Below are positions 10,948-18,868 of a DNA stretch of 64,000 bases, piece by piece. The DNA comes from an uncultured Methanolobus sp. Lineage in GTDB: Archaea; Halobacteriota; Methanosarcinia; Methanosarcinales; Methanosarcinaceae. The notes beneath the pieces were generated by a model. The model searched no databases. It was not told the origin of the DNA and was given only the letters and a program-made list of their open reading frames with translations. The stretch spans positions 3,229,618 through 3,293,617 of the forward strand of contig NZ_OY763421.1 in assembly GCF_963667555.1 (NCBI RefSeq), in the 5' to 3' direction. Within the stretch, counting starts at the first letter, position 1. Every line of letters begins with the position of its first letter. The translations under genes and the position numbers were made by a program.

Positions 10948-11817
10948 TTACTTTTTAACTTTGATGTTGAGAACCAAAAACAAAACCAATATAGCAATTA
11001 TAGGAGGTACGAAAGATGAGAAATCCATACTTAGTGCGCTTGTAGTTGATGTAGGGGTTATAATTGATGCGGCTTCTGCAACATTTTCCGTGATGCTGCC
11101 TTCCTGTGTCAATGCAGAGAAAAATGTTTTTTCCTCCAGGCTATCTGCAACTATTAAAGTCAGAGTGTTGGAGTTCAGTGCACTAAAATTGTCCTTGACT
11201 GTTAATGTAATTATATAGGTTCCTGTTTTTCGGTAAATGTGGGAACAAATCCCATTACTGTTGCTTGCAGTGTCTCCATCTCCGAAATCCCATATGTAAT
11301 GAACAATAAAACCGTCCTCGTCACTTGAGTTTGTTCCGTAAATTGTTGTGCTTGTATTTACAAGGACTTTTTCAGGAGCTCCAATCACGGCTTTAGGAGC
11401 GTTGTTGAATCCACCATTGATTATACTGTAGTTTTTGATATTCTTGTAATTATTAATGATTCCATAATTGTTGATTATTCCCGGAATCCGCTGGTAATCA
11501 TAATTTACGATGTTTCCGTAATTGTTGATCGTTCCATAGTTTATTATTTTACCATAATTTGTGAGAGTTCCGTATATCTCAATCTGTGAACCGGAAGCAA
11601 ATTCAATTGTTCCTCCGGCTTCTACTGTAAGACTTCCACCGGATTCAATTACAAGACTCTCTTCTGAATTCACAATAAGAGTCTCACCTGATTCTATTTT
11701 GATGTGATTGTTCTCGGCTATTATCTCTGGATTCGATATTGTTTCTGCATCTGCAAATCCGGTTAATGCCAGCAGAAAGAAAATAAATATCAGGACTGTT
11801 AATTTGTTTTTCATCAT
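10948..11817 (-). CDS. Secreted PKD-domain surface protein with NYG repeats and C-terminal anchor
   Basis: A 289-aa probable cell-surface protein. It has a signal peptide (MMKNKLTVLIFIFFLLALTG, cleavage near ADA), then a short segment with hydrophobic/Ser/Gly strands (about 35-80). About eight Asn-Tyr-Gly-containing short repeats follow (NYGKII, NYGTIN, NYGNIV; about 85-135), suggesting a small solenoid. A PKD domain (about 145-228) carries the hallmark WDFGDGDT and YTITLTV-like strands. The C-terminus has a hydrophobic helix (about 265-285) ending KVKK, so the protein is anchored with the repeats outside. No partner gene is adjacent. A surface-layer or adhesion role is inferred only from domain type. 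Confidence 0.8.
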   Translation of the reverse strand: MMKNKLTVLIFIFFLLALTGFADAETISNPEIIAENNHIKIESGETLIVNSEESLVIESGGSLTVEAGGTIEFASGSQIEIYGTLTNYGKIINYGTINNYGNIVNYDYQRIPGIINNYGIINNYKNIKNYSIINGGFNNAPKAVIGAPEKVLVNTSTTIYGTNSSDEDGFIVHYIWDFGDGDTASNSNGICSHIYRKTGTYIITLTVKDNFSALNSNTLTLIVADSLEEKTFFSALTQEGSITENVAEAASIITPTSTTSALSMDFSSFVPPIIAILVLFLVLNIKVKK

Positions 11818-12011
11818 TTACATCAGGTTTGCGTTTTGATTCTGAATTAAGTAGGTTGAATCAAATTCTATTTTTGAAACTCCACTCTCCTTCCTCTTAA
11901 AAATTAAGATGTATAAATAATGTATTTTTCACTTAACATGTATTATCTTTGAGTGCAATGGTTACTTTTGATAACTTGAAAATATACTCTGTTTTGTGAG
12001 TCATAATTTTG

Positions 12012-12024
12012 TATCGCAGCGATA
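12012..12024. promoter_or_regulatory. 13-bp palindrome upstream of flavodoxin promoter
   Basis: TATCGCaGCGATA is a perfect inverted repeat with a one-base centre. It lies about 25 bases upstream of the TATA-like CTATATAAAT at 12049-12058 that should drive the flavodoxin gene at 12102. Position and symmetry suit a regulator site; the regulator is unknown. Confidence 0.45.
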
Positions 12025-12048
12025 GTTGTACAGTTTCCTAACGCGTAT

Positions 12049-12095
12049 CTATATAAATCTATAGTAAATACTCTATCTATCCACAAAAAGAGGAG
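12049..12095 (+). promoter_or_regulatory. Promoter and ribosome binding site of flavodoxin gene
   Basis: The TATA box CTATATAAAT at 12049-12058 predicts transcription from about 12080. A strong Shine-Dalgarno sequence, GAGGAG, lies at 12090-12095, six bases before the ATG at 12102. The 5' leader would be about 20 bases. Confidence 0.6.
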
Positions 12096-12101
12096 TTCGT
12101 A

Positions 12102-12596
12102 ATGAAGACACTTGTTACATACCTGACCCAGACTGGAAACACACAGAAGATCGCAGAAGCCATTTACGGTGAACTTAAAGGCGAGAAAGACATCAAACCG
12201 ATCAATGAAGTTGCAAACCTCGAAGGCTACGACCTTGCATTTATTGGCTTCCCTGTAATGCAGTTCGACATTCCTGCAAAGGTAAAGTCATTCATAACCG
12301 ACAAGACCGCTGGCAAGAACGTTGCTATTTTCATGACACACGCTGTTCCTGAAGGCTTTGAGGCAATCCACTCATGGACTGGCTCAGCTGCCCAGGCCGC
12401 AGCAGGCGCAAACTTCCTTGGTTCATTTGACTGCCAGGGAGAACTCGCACAGCCTGTTATCGACATGCTCCTTCAGGCAGAAGACCCACAGATGAAAGCA
12501 TTCGGTGAAATGGGCCCATCAACAAAGGGTCAGCCTGACCAGTCCCGTGTCCAGAAGGCAAAGGAATTCGCAAAAGAGATTCAGGCAAAATTATAA
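12102..12596 (+). CDS. Flavodoxin family protein
   Basis: A 164-aa small FMN electron carrier. The N-terminal phosphate-binding loop TQTGNTQKIA (about 9-18) is the classical T-x-T-G-N-T flavodoxin signature. The central GFPVMQFDIPAKVKSF and GKNVAIFMTHAVPEG segments match flavodoxin-fold strands and the flavin-contacting loops. The protein has no extra domains and is cytoplasmic. The gene has its own TATA box and strong ribosome binding site, with a palindrome upstream. Codon usage is GC-richer and regular, typical of a well-expressed gene. The small Cys-rich protein at 12665 follows 68 bases later and may share the transcript. Its redox partner is not known. Confidence 0.9.
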   Translation: MKTLVTYLTQTGNTQKIAEAIYGELKGEKDIKPINEVANLEGYDLAFIGFPVMQFDIPAKVKSFITDKTAGKNVAIFMTHAVPEGFEAIHSWTGSAAQAAAGANFLGSFDCQGELAQPVIDMLLQAEDPQMKAFGEMGPSTKGQPDQSRVQKAKEFAKEIQAKL

Positions 12597-12664
12597 AAAT
12601 CTGTCTGACTTATCTTTATCTGAAAAAACGACAAACAAATTCAATAGAACGGAGGGGATAATTA

Positions 12665-12859
12665 GTGACAGATCAGAAGAAGGCTCCAGTATTCTGTGAG
12701 AACTACTGCGTTGTGTGCAGAGGCGCACGTGCCGGAAATGGCTTTTTCAAGGCTATCCAGAACCTTGAACTTAAGATATTCGGCAAAAATGGTTGTCCAT
12801 GGGGCAAGGCAAGAACAGAATACTATGGTGTAACGCCTGATAAGCCGATTAAGAAGTAA
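12665..12859 (+). CDS. Small Cys-rich protein of unknown function
   Basis: A 64-aa protein starting with GTG at 12665, preceded by a good GGAGGGG ribosome binding site about 8 bases upstream. It contains CENYCVVC (Cys at about 11, 15 and 18) and a fourth Cys in FGKNGCPWGK (about 45). Four cysteines in so short a protein suggest a zinc knuckle or an iron-sulfur site. I recall similar proteins in methanogens but cannot assign a function. It lies just downstream of the flavodoxin gene, and a redox link is possible. Clear codon structure and a strong ribosome binding site make the gene credible. Confidence 0.7.
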   Translation: MTDQKKAPVFCENYCVVCRGARAGNGFFKAIQNLELKIFGKNGCPWGKARTEYYGVTPDKPIKK

Positions 12860-12985
12860 GTTTTAATTATAAAGGCAAACTAGCCTTTTATTTTATCTTT
12901 TATTGTCTTATTATCATTAAACTCAGATTCTTTATTTCAACTGGATTTCTTAAAAGTTGAATATATTGTTAGACAAATAGATTTT

Positions 12986-14002
12986 TCAATCAATATTTTC
13001 AATAATGAATCTCACAGCATCTGCATTATAAATACTTTGAATTTGCCGTGGTAATATACCTTTTTTTTCATAGTTATCTCTGTGGCTTCGGTTTGTGAAA
13101 TTATAGTATGAATATTCTGGTTTGTTTTTAATATCGTGTTCCCGAATGAATGAATTTATTTGATGTTGTTTTATGTGAGGTTTTGCCTTCTTTACAGATT
13201 CATGAAGCTCGGTATACGATATGGGATACTTGTCTATTATATGTTGAGTTTTAAGTATAATTGGAGTGTCAGGTTCAGCAGCGGAATCAATAACCGTTGT
13301 GAAACCTGTTTCTCCCATAAAATTGTTGACGGATTGCAGTTTTGTTTGAATTTCACATACAAAATGATACCTACTTTCTGTATCAATACTTGATTGTGTA
13401 TCAGATATTGCCTTAATTAAGTTAGATATTGCTTCTGGTGAGTCTTCTAAATCAACAAGAGAAAATGTCTTAAAATTATAAGCAAATGCGAGTGGCAGAA
13501 TATAAAAATTATATTCTAATAAACTTCTAGAAAACCATTCATTTATTAACATCTGGTAGTTTTTTAAAGAGGCAGCACCTAGGGTGTAAAGTATGTATGA
13601 CAATTTAGAATCATTTATAAAATGAACTGCTGTATCCCTTATTTCTATTAAGCTTGTGATATTAGACTCAATCGTAGAATCAATATTTAATTTTCTCATT
13701 GCTTTTATAATATCTATAGTTAAAGGAATACCGTTTCGATTTGTTTTTGGAACGCCTCCATTCATTACATATAAACTGTCAATATTGTCCTCAGCATTAT
13801 CTAATATTTTTGCTTTCAGCAACAATTCCCAAGAGTTAATATTTAATATTGTAAAAATTTGTTCGCGGTATTTGAAATCTGGTTTGTTATAAATTTCTAT
13901 TGATGATAATGCAGCAGCTAATGAGTTTTCAATCAGGCTTTTTGTAATCTCCCCTGTTTCATGTACTTCTTCTTTACCTTCTATATCCTCCACTTTTTCC
14001 AT
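12986..14002 (-). CDS. DUF3644-type protein
   Basis: A 338-aa protein. The segment ENSLAAALSSIEIYNKP followed by FKYREQIFTILNINSWELLLKA (about 20-65) is the hallmark of DUF3644, a family of unknown function often found in variable genome regions. An RDTAVHF motif (about 145-160) is also typical. I chose the ATG at 14002 (MEKVEDIEG). The open frame extends upstream to an ATG at 14143, but that would overlap the next gene by 23 bases, and the extra residues look like noise. The gene is much more AT-rich than its neighbours, as is the TrlF-like gene, suggesting transfer. No neighbouring partner is evident. Confidence 0.78.
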   Translation of the reverse strand: MEKVEDIEGKEEVHETGEITKSLIENSLAAALSSIEIYNKPDFKYREQIFTILNINSWELLLKAKILDNAEDNIDSLYVMNGGVPKTNRNGIPLTIDIIKAMRKLNIDSTIESNITSLIEIRDTAVHFINDSKLSYILYTLGAASLKNYQMLINEWFSRSLLEYNFYILPLAFAYNFKTFSLVDLEDSPEAISNLIKAISDTQSSIDTESRYHFVCEIQTKLQSVNNFMGETGFTTVIDSAAEPDTPIILKTQHIIDKYPISYTELHESVKKAKPHIKQHQINSFIREHDIKNKPEYSYYNFTNRSHRDNYEKKGILPRQIQSIYNADAVRFIIENID

Positions 14003-14120
14003 AGTTACCACTTCATAAAATCTATTAATCGTAATAACTATAAGTAGTTTGTGAAAAAATAGAACGAGTGACATTGATTTAAAAATGCCACTAGTTTGAA
14101 GTAATGTAATTATTCGATCT

Positions 14121-17100
14121 TCAATTCGCCTTGATATACGCAATCATCTTCGGTGTCAACAGAGGTATGAGCTGCGGAAGCATATTAGGCAGAAGATTAC
14201 CCATTGCATTTGGCATGAGGTCAGGCATCTGCTCGAGCATGTAATCCGGCATTGGGACTCTCTTTTCAACAGCCTTGAGCATCTTTGGCATGACCTTTGG
14301 CATAATTGAAGGCATGAGCATAGGCATCATTACCGGCATCATTGGCTTCATTAGTGAGTCCATTCCCGGTACGTACTTCACCGTCTTCATCATTGCCTGC
14401 ATGTATGATGGCATCGCTCCGATCATGTCAGGTAGCAGTTCAACCATCATCTCGGTCATGTTCTCCGGCTCCATCAGGTCAATCATCTTCTCGAAGACCG
14501 CCCATGCAGCAAGAGCATCGTTGGTTGTGTCAGGTATGTCATATCCAAGACTGCGTGCTGCAAGTGCACCAAGATCCTGGATATCTACATTGACATTGTT
14601 TTCCCTTGCAGCCACCCTGAACTGGACAACACAGCACGGACAGAGTGCAGCCATAATGTCAGCATCCTGGTCAACAGCTTCCTGCAAACGGACATTACCG
14701 ATCTTTGATGCAATCTCCGGCTCATCGATAAGTGTCACAACAGAGCCACAGCAGAGAGCTTTCTCACGGTTGTGCTCCATTTCCTTGAACTTAACACCTG
14801 GAATTGCCTTGAGCAGTTCACGTGGAGCATCATAAACTCCTGCACCTGCCCTGCCGATGTGACATGAGTCGTGCCATGCAACAGTCTTGTTCAGTGGAAC
14901 CTTGAACTTTGGTTTGAGCACATCAAGCTTGTCCATAAGAACTTCTGAATAGTGTCTTGCCTCAATGTCAAACTCCATGCCGAGCTTCTCAGCCCACTGT
15001 GGATAGATAGTTCTCCACATAAGCAGACATGCAGGACATGATGTAACAACAGTCTTTGCACCTGCTTTCTGCATATTGGCAATATTCATTTTCAGGATTC
15101 TCTCGAACACATCCCACTTTCCGGCAACAAGCATTGGTATACCACAGCATGCTTCCTTGTCACCAAGAGTTGTGAACTCGATTCCTGCCTCATCAAGCAA
15201 TCTTGCAGTTCCCACAGCAACATCCTTCTCAACAAAGGACGCAGTACATCCTGCAAAGTAAGCGATCTCTGCCTTGTCCTTGATCTTTGGCCTGAGGTCA
15301 TCGGGTATCCACTTATCCCTGTCAACTCTGTAATTTGCCCAGATGTTCCTCTGGTTGTCCAGACTTTGAGCCATGATCTCAAACGGAGGGATTGTCATCA
15401 TGCCTCTCTTCTGGACTAAATTCTCTCTCAGGGTCATCCATGAGCGCTCGATCGGCAGGTCGAGCTGGCAGTAATAGTCACACATTTCACAGGTGGTACA
15501 AGCAAGGAACGTGTCAACCTGCTCCTGATCAAGTGGTAATTTACCTGCCAGGTACTCCTTAATGAAGAACCATTTTCCACGTGGTGACTGTGATTCCCAT
15601 CCGCGTCCGTAGTACTGGTCACACTCATTGACACAATAACCACATTGTGCACAGGTGAATGCATGGGAAATAATATCTCCGGGAAGTCCTTTCTCATCCT
15701 TGAATTCCTGATGACCGACTCCGCACATGTTTCCAACCATGCGTGCCATTGGCTCGAAAGTTTTTGCCATGGAAAGCCCCGTGTTTATCAAGGACTTACC
15801 CATCATTGTTTCAGGATTCATTATGTCATCAGGGTCAACCTGTTTCTTGAAGTCCTTAATGAGTTTGAAACGATCCCTGTAAACTTTCTCAGCCTGGCTC
15901 GCAAAGTAAAGACCTGAAGCGTAAATTCTTCCTCCATTCTCCTCTGCGATCTTAACGATACTCAGAGCAAGCGGGAAAGCAAGATTGTACTTGAATGACC
16001 TTTCAGAGTGAGGCATGAAACAGAGCATAATGGCTTCTTCGCCTTTGGTGACCATTCCTTCAACAAGAACTGGCAAACCAATTTTCTTCTCAATTTCATT
16101 GAACACAGTGTCTATCTTATCAACAGGAACAACGACTTCAGCCGGGATGAATGAAGGACCAAGTCTCTTCACTTTCATTGACCTGAACCATTCCTGTGTT
16201 TCATGTTCTGCAATTTCTTCCGGCAAGATCTCTCCGCCTGCTTCCTTGACTATACCTTCAAGGGCACTTACATCCCTTGATGCCGGATAGGCAAAATTGC
16301 ATATATAGGATAGTGGCAGTTCCGGTCTGTGCTCGTCAACTGTCTCTCCGTAGTGCGTTTTGTACGGAGCTTTGTTCTTCATATCAGCCCACTCTGGGTT
16401 TAAGAATGAGATAGCCCATACCGGAACTTTTTTCTCCCCGACCATCTTGATTGCATTCTTCATGGAAGTTGCGTCAGGGAACTTTGCAGAGATTGCAGTA
16501 GTATTTTCATATTTTCGGAGTTTCAGAGTAACCTGTGTAATAATTCCAATGGCTCCCATGGTTCCGATTATCTTTCCGAGTTCTTCACCTGAGAAGTCCT
16601 TAACCTCGCCGTTTGGCAGGACAACCCTTGCGGATTCCATGGTGTCCTGTGACCAACCGTATTCGTAACTTCCGTAACCCACACCGTTCTGGGCAAGCCA
16701 TCCACCCACGGTTGCGGACATTGCGCTTGAAGGGACCGCCTGTACTGCAAGTCCTTGTTCGTTAAGCTTCTCTTCAAGGTTATACCAAACAGAGCCTGCT
16801 CCCACGGTGACCCTGAGATTATCTTTGTCAAGATCGATTATCTCTCTCATAGGAGTTACGTCAGCAATGATCCCGCCTTTTGTAGGAATTATTCCGCCGT
16901 AGCCTGAAGAGGCTCCTGCTCTTGGTACAATAGGTATTTTGTATTTACGTGCAAAATTAATAAGTTCTACAGCTTTTTCTTCATTCTTTACTTTTACAAT
17001 TGCTGCAGGTTTGGATTTGCCCACCATTGTTTTTATAAGCGAAGGTAATGCTCCCACGTCATGTGTGTAAAAGTGTCTTTCCTTATCCTTGAAATTAACT

Positions 17101-17168
17101 CCTCTGCCAAAAATGTCAGAGAGTTCCTTTTTTTGTTGATCATTTAGTTCGAATTTTGAATTTGCCAT
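14121..17168 (-). CDS. FAD-linked oxidase fused to HdrD-like FeS/CCG module with Met/Pro-rich tail
   Basis: A 1015-aa fusion resembling D-lactate/glycolate dehydrogenases (GlcD plus GlcF/HdrD-like). FAD-binding PCMH segments (PRAGASSGYGG; about 85-95) and the FAD-oxidase C domain occupy about 40-450. Two 4Fe-4S clusters follow: CAQCGYCVNEC (about 490-500) and CTTCEMCDYYC (about 540-550). Two CCG-type domains then carry CC and CPAC motifs (EACCGIP, SCPACLL, ALCCGSV, CPCC), as in the heterodisulfide-reductase D family. The last 110 residues are roughly a quarter methionine with many Pro (PMMPVMMPMLMP), an extension I do not know from the family. A role in 2-hydroxyacid oxidation feeding methanogenic electron carriers is inferred. 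Pyruvate kinase is divergent, 183 bases away. Confidence 0.88.
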   Translation of the reverse strand: MANSKFELNDQQKKELSDIFGRGVNFKDKERHFYTHDVGALPSLIKTMVGKSKPAAIVKVKNEEKAVELINFARKYKIPIVPRAGASSGYGGIIPTKGGIIADVTPMREIIDLDKDNLRVTVGAGSVWYNLEEKLNEQGLAVQAVPSSAMSATVGGWLAQNGVGYGSYEYGWSQDTMESARVVLPNGEVKDFSGEELGKIIGTMGAIGIITQVTLKLRKYENTTAISAKFPDATSMKNAIKMVGEKKVPVWAISFLNPEWADMKNKAPYKTHYGETVDEHRPELPLSYICNFAYPASRDVSALEGIVKEAGGEILPEEIAEHETQEWFRSMKVKRLGPSFIPAEVVVPVDKIDTVFNEIEKKIGLPVLVEGMVTKGEEAIMLCFMPHSERSFKYNLAFPLALSIVKIAEENGGRIYASGLYFASQAEKVYRDRFKLIKDFKKQVDPDDIMNPETMMGKSLINTGLSMAKTFEPMARMVGNMCGVGHQEFKDEKGLPGDIISHAFTCAQCGYCVNECDQYYGRGWESQSPRGKWFFIKEYLAGKLPLDQEQVDTFLACTTCEMCDYYCQLDLPIERSWMTLRENLVQKRGMMTIPPFEIMAQSLDNQRNIWANYRVDRDKWIPDDLRPKIKDKAEIAYFAGCTASFVEKDVAVGTARLLDEAGIEFTTLGDKEACCGIPMLVAGKWDVFERILKMNIANMQKAGAKTVVTSCPACLLMWRTIYPQWAEKLGMEFDIEARHYSEVLMDKLDVLKPKFKVPLNKTVAWHDSCHIGRAGAGVYDAPRELLKAIPGVKFKEMEHNREKALCCGSVVTLIDEPEIASKIGNVRLQEAVDQDADIMAALCPCCVVQFRVAARENNVNVDIQDLGALAARSLGYDIPDTTNDALAAWAVFEKMIDLMEPENMTEMMVELLPDMIGAMPSYMQAMMKTVKYVPGMDSLMKPMMPVMMPMLMPSIMPKVMPKMLKAVEKRVPMPDYMLEQMPDLMPNAMGNLLPNMLPQLIPLLTPKMIAYIKAN

Positions 17169-17351
17169 GAATAAACCCCATTATATATATTGGATTCTTA
17201 TATTTAAAATATTTTTAAAGATGAGCGATTATGATATGTCTATGGTGTCACTATATATACTGAATTGAATACTTCCGAATAGACCTAAATTTAATCAGTT
17301 CCATAAGAACAATTATATTGATTACTGAATATCTTTAAGGTGGGATAATGT

Positions 17352-18791
17352 ATGGATTTGCCTGATCATAAAACAAAGATCGTATGTACTATCGGTCCCG
17401 CATCTTCGTCCCCTGAGATGATAAGAGAGCTTATTCTTACAGGGATGAATGTTGCGCGACTGAACTTTTCTCATGGTGATATGGATGATCACCGCGCATT
17501 AATCAAAAAAATCAGAGATGCGGCAGATGAGCTTAACCGGGTAGTTGCAATTATGGCAGATCTTCCTGGTCCAAAGATAAGGGTTGGTGTAATTGAAAAC
17601 GAACCTATGATATTGAAAAAAAATGATAGGATAACTTTAACTACAAAAGATATAGTTGGAAAGGACTCAGTGGTTCCCGTTCAGTATAAACAGATCACAG
17701 ATAGTGTTTCGCCAGGTAGTCCTATTTATCTAAGTGATGGTTTTATTCAACTTAATTGTGATACAATAGAAAATGAGGATATTCAATGTAAAGTCGTTAT
17801 AGGTGGTCCACTTTACTCTAAAAAAGGCATAAATCTGCCAGGTTCTAAGATATATGTAAGTCCTATAACAGGAAAAGATCTTGAAATAATTGATTTTGCT
17901 CTTAAAGAAGGTATCAGCATATTCTGTCTTTCCTTCATAGAATCCAAAGAAGACGTTATGCAGGCACGCAATTATATTGCATCAAAAGGAAAAACAGCAT
18001 TCCTTGTTTCAAAAATAGAACGTGAGCAGGCAGTAAAAAATATTGATTCTATTTTGCAGGAATCTGATGCTATCATGGTAGCACGCGGTGATCTGGGAGT
18101 AGAAGTTCCTATTGAGGATGTGCCTATTATTCAAAAGATGATTATCCATAAAGCGAACCTTCTCAGCAAACCTGTGATCACTGCCACACAAATGCTTGAG
18201 TCTATGATCAGTAATATCCGTCCCACAAGAGCTGAAGCGACAGATGTTGCAAACGCGATCATAGATGGTACTGATGCAGTAATGCTATCCGGAGAAACAG
18301 CGGTGGGTAAATATCCGGCTGAAACAGTTAGGATGATGGCTACAATTGCAAAGTCTACAGAAAAGTGGCGGGACCATACAACTTTAGGTCTTGATCTGAT
18401 GACAAAAGCAATACAGAGCATGAATCCAACTGTCGAGGATGTAATTTCTATACAGGTCAATGATGCGCTTCGCAGCTTGCCTGTTCGTTACGTAATAACT
18501 CCAACTGTATCCGGAAAAACCTCCCGGTCAATATCCAGATTCCGGCCAAATGTCTGGATACTTGCATTCAGTCGTAATGAACTAACCTGTGAGCAGCTAG
18601 CTTTGCAGTATGCAGTGTATCCTGTATTTGTTGTATTGAAAGTTCATGAATGGGAAGCTACCATCATGGATTCCCTTAAAAGGTTAGGAAATATTGACCC
18701 CGGGGATCTGGTTCTTCTGACCCAGGGACAGGCTCCGGGAGATGGAAGATCCGGCGGTACAAATTTCCTGAAGTTCATTGTGGCTGAATGA
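17352..18791 (+). CDS. pyk: Pyruvate kinase
   Basis: A 479-aa pyruvate kinase converting phosphoenolpyruvate and ADP to pyruvate and ATP. Recognisable motifs: KIVCTIGPAS at the N-terminus, NVARLNFSHG (about 34-43), the active-site MVARGDLGVEVP (about 235-246), QMLESMI and the RAEATDVANAI segment (about 275-295), and VMLSGETAVGKYP. The C-terminal domain is present. The ATG at 17352 follows GGTGGG about 10 bases upstream. The gene is divergent from the 2-hydroxyacid-oxidase-like gene, compatible with pyruvate-centred carbon metabolism, though shared control is only inferred. Confidence 0.97.
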   Translation: MDLPDHKTKIVCTIGPASSSPEMIRELILTGMNVARLNFSHGDMDDHRALIKKIRDAADELNRVVAIMADLPGPKIRVGVIENEPMILKKNDRITLTTKDIVGKDSVVPVQYKQITDSVSPGSPIYLSDGFIQLNCDTIENEDIQCKVVIGGPLYSKKGINLPGSKIYVSPITGKDLEIIDFALKEGISIFCLSFIESKEDVMQARNYIASKGKTAFLVSKIEREQAVKNIDSILQESDAIMVARGDLGVEVPIEDVPIIQKMIIHKANLLSKPVITATQMLESMISNIRPTRAEATDVANAIIDGTDAVMLSGETAVGKYPAETVRMMATIAKSTEKWRDHTTLGLDLMTKAIQSMNPTVEDVISIQVNDALRSLPVRYVITPTVSGKTSRSISRFRPNVWILAFSRNELTCEQLALQYAVYPVFVVLKVHEWEATIMDSLKRLGNIDPGDLVLLTQGQAPGDGRSGGTNFLKFIVAE

Positions 18792-18868
18792 AACTTAACA
18801 TGAAAGTAATATTTACAAAAATATAAATATCTTCAGAGAAATAGACGCTTTACGCTTTTGGGGGAGAG

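Noticed and set aside
10838..11218. 126-aa plus-strand open frame
   Set aside because: It mostly overlaps the PKD-protein gene on the other strand, which has a signal peptide, PKD motifs and an anchor. The plus-strand frame has no family features.
11450..11600. CRISPR-like repeats
   Set aside because: The repetitive DNA encodes the degenerate Asn-Tyr-Gly protein repeats. The units are short and variable, without spacers, and no cas genes are present.
14003..14143. N-terminal extension of the DUF3644 protein
   Set aside because: It would overlap the oxidoreductase gene. The DUF3644 homology begins after the ATG at 14002, and the extension looks like random hydrophobic sequence.
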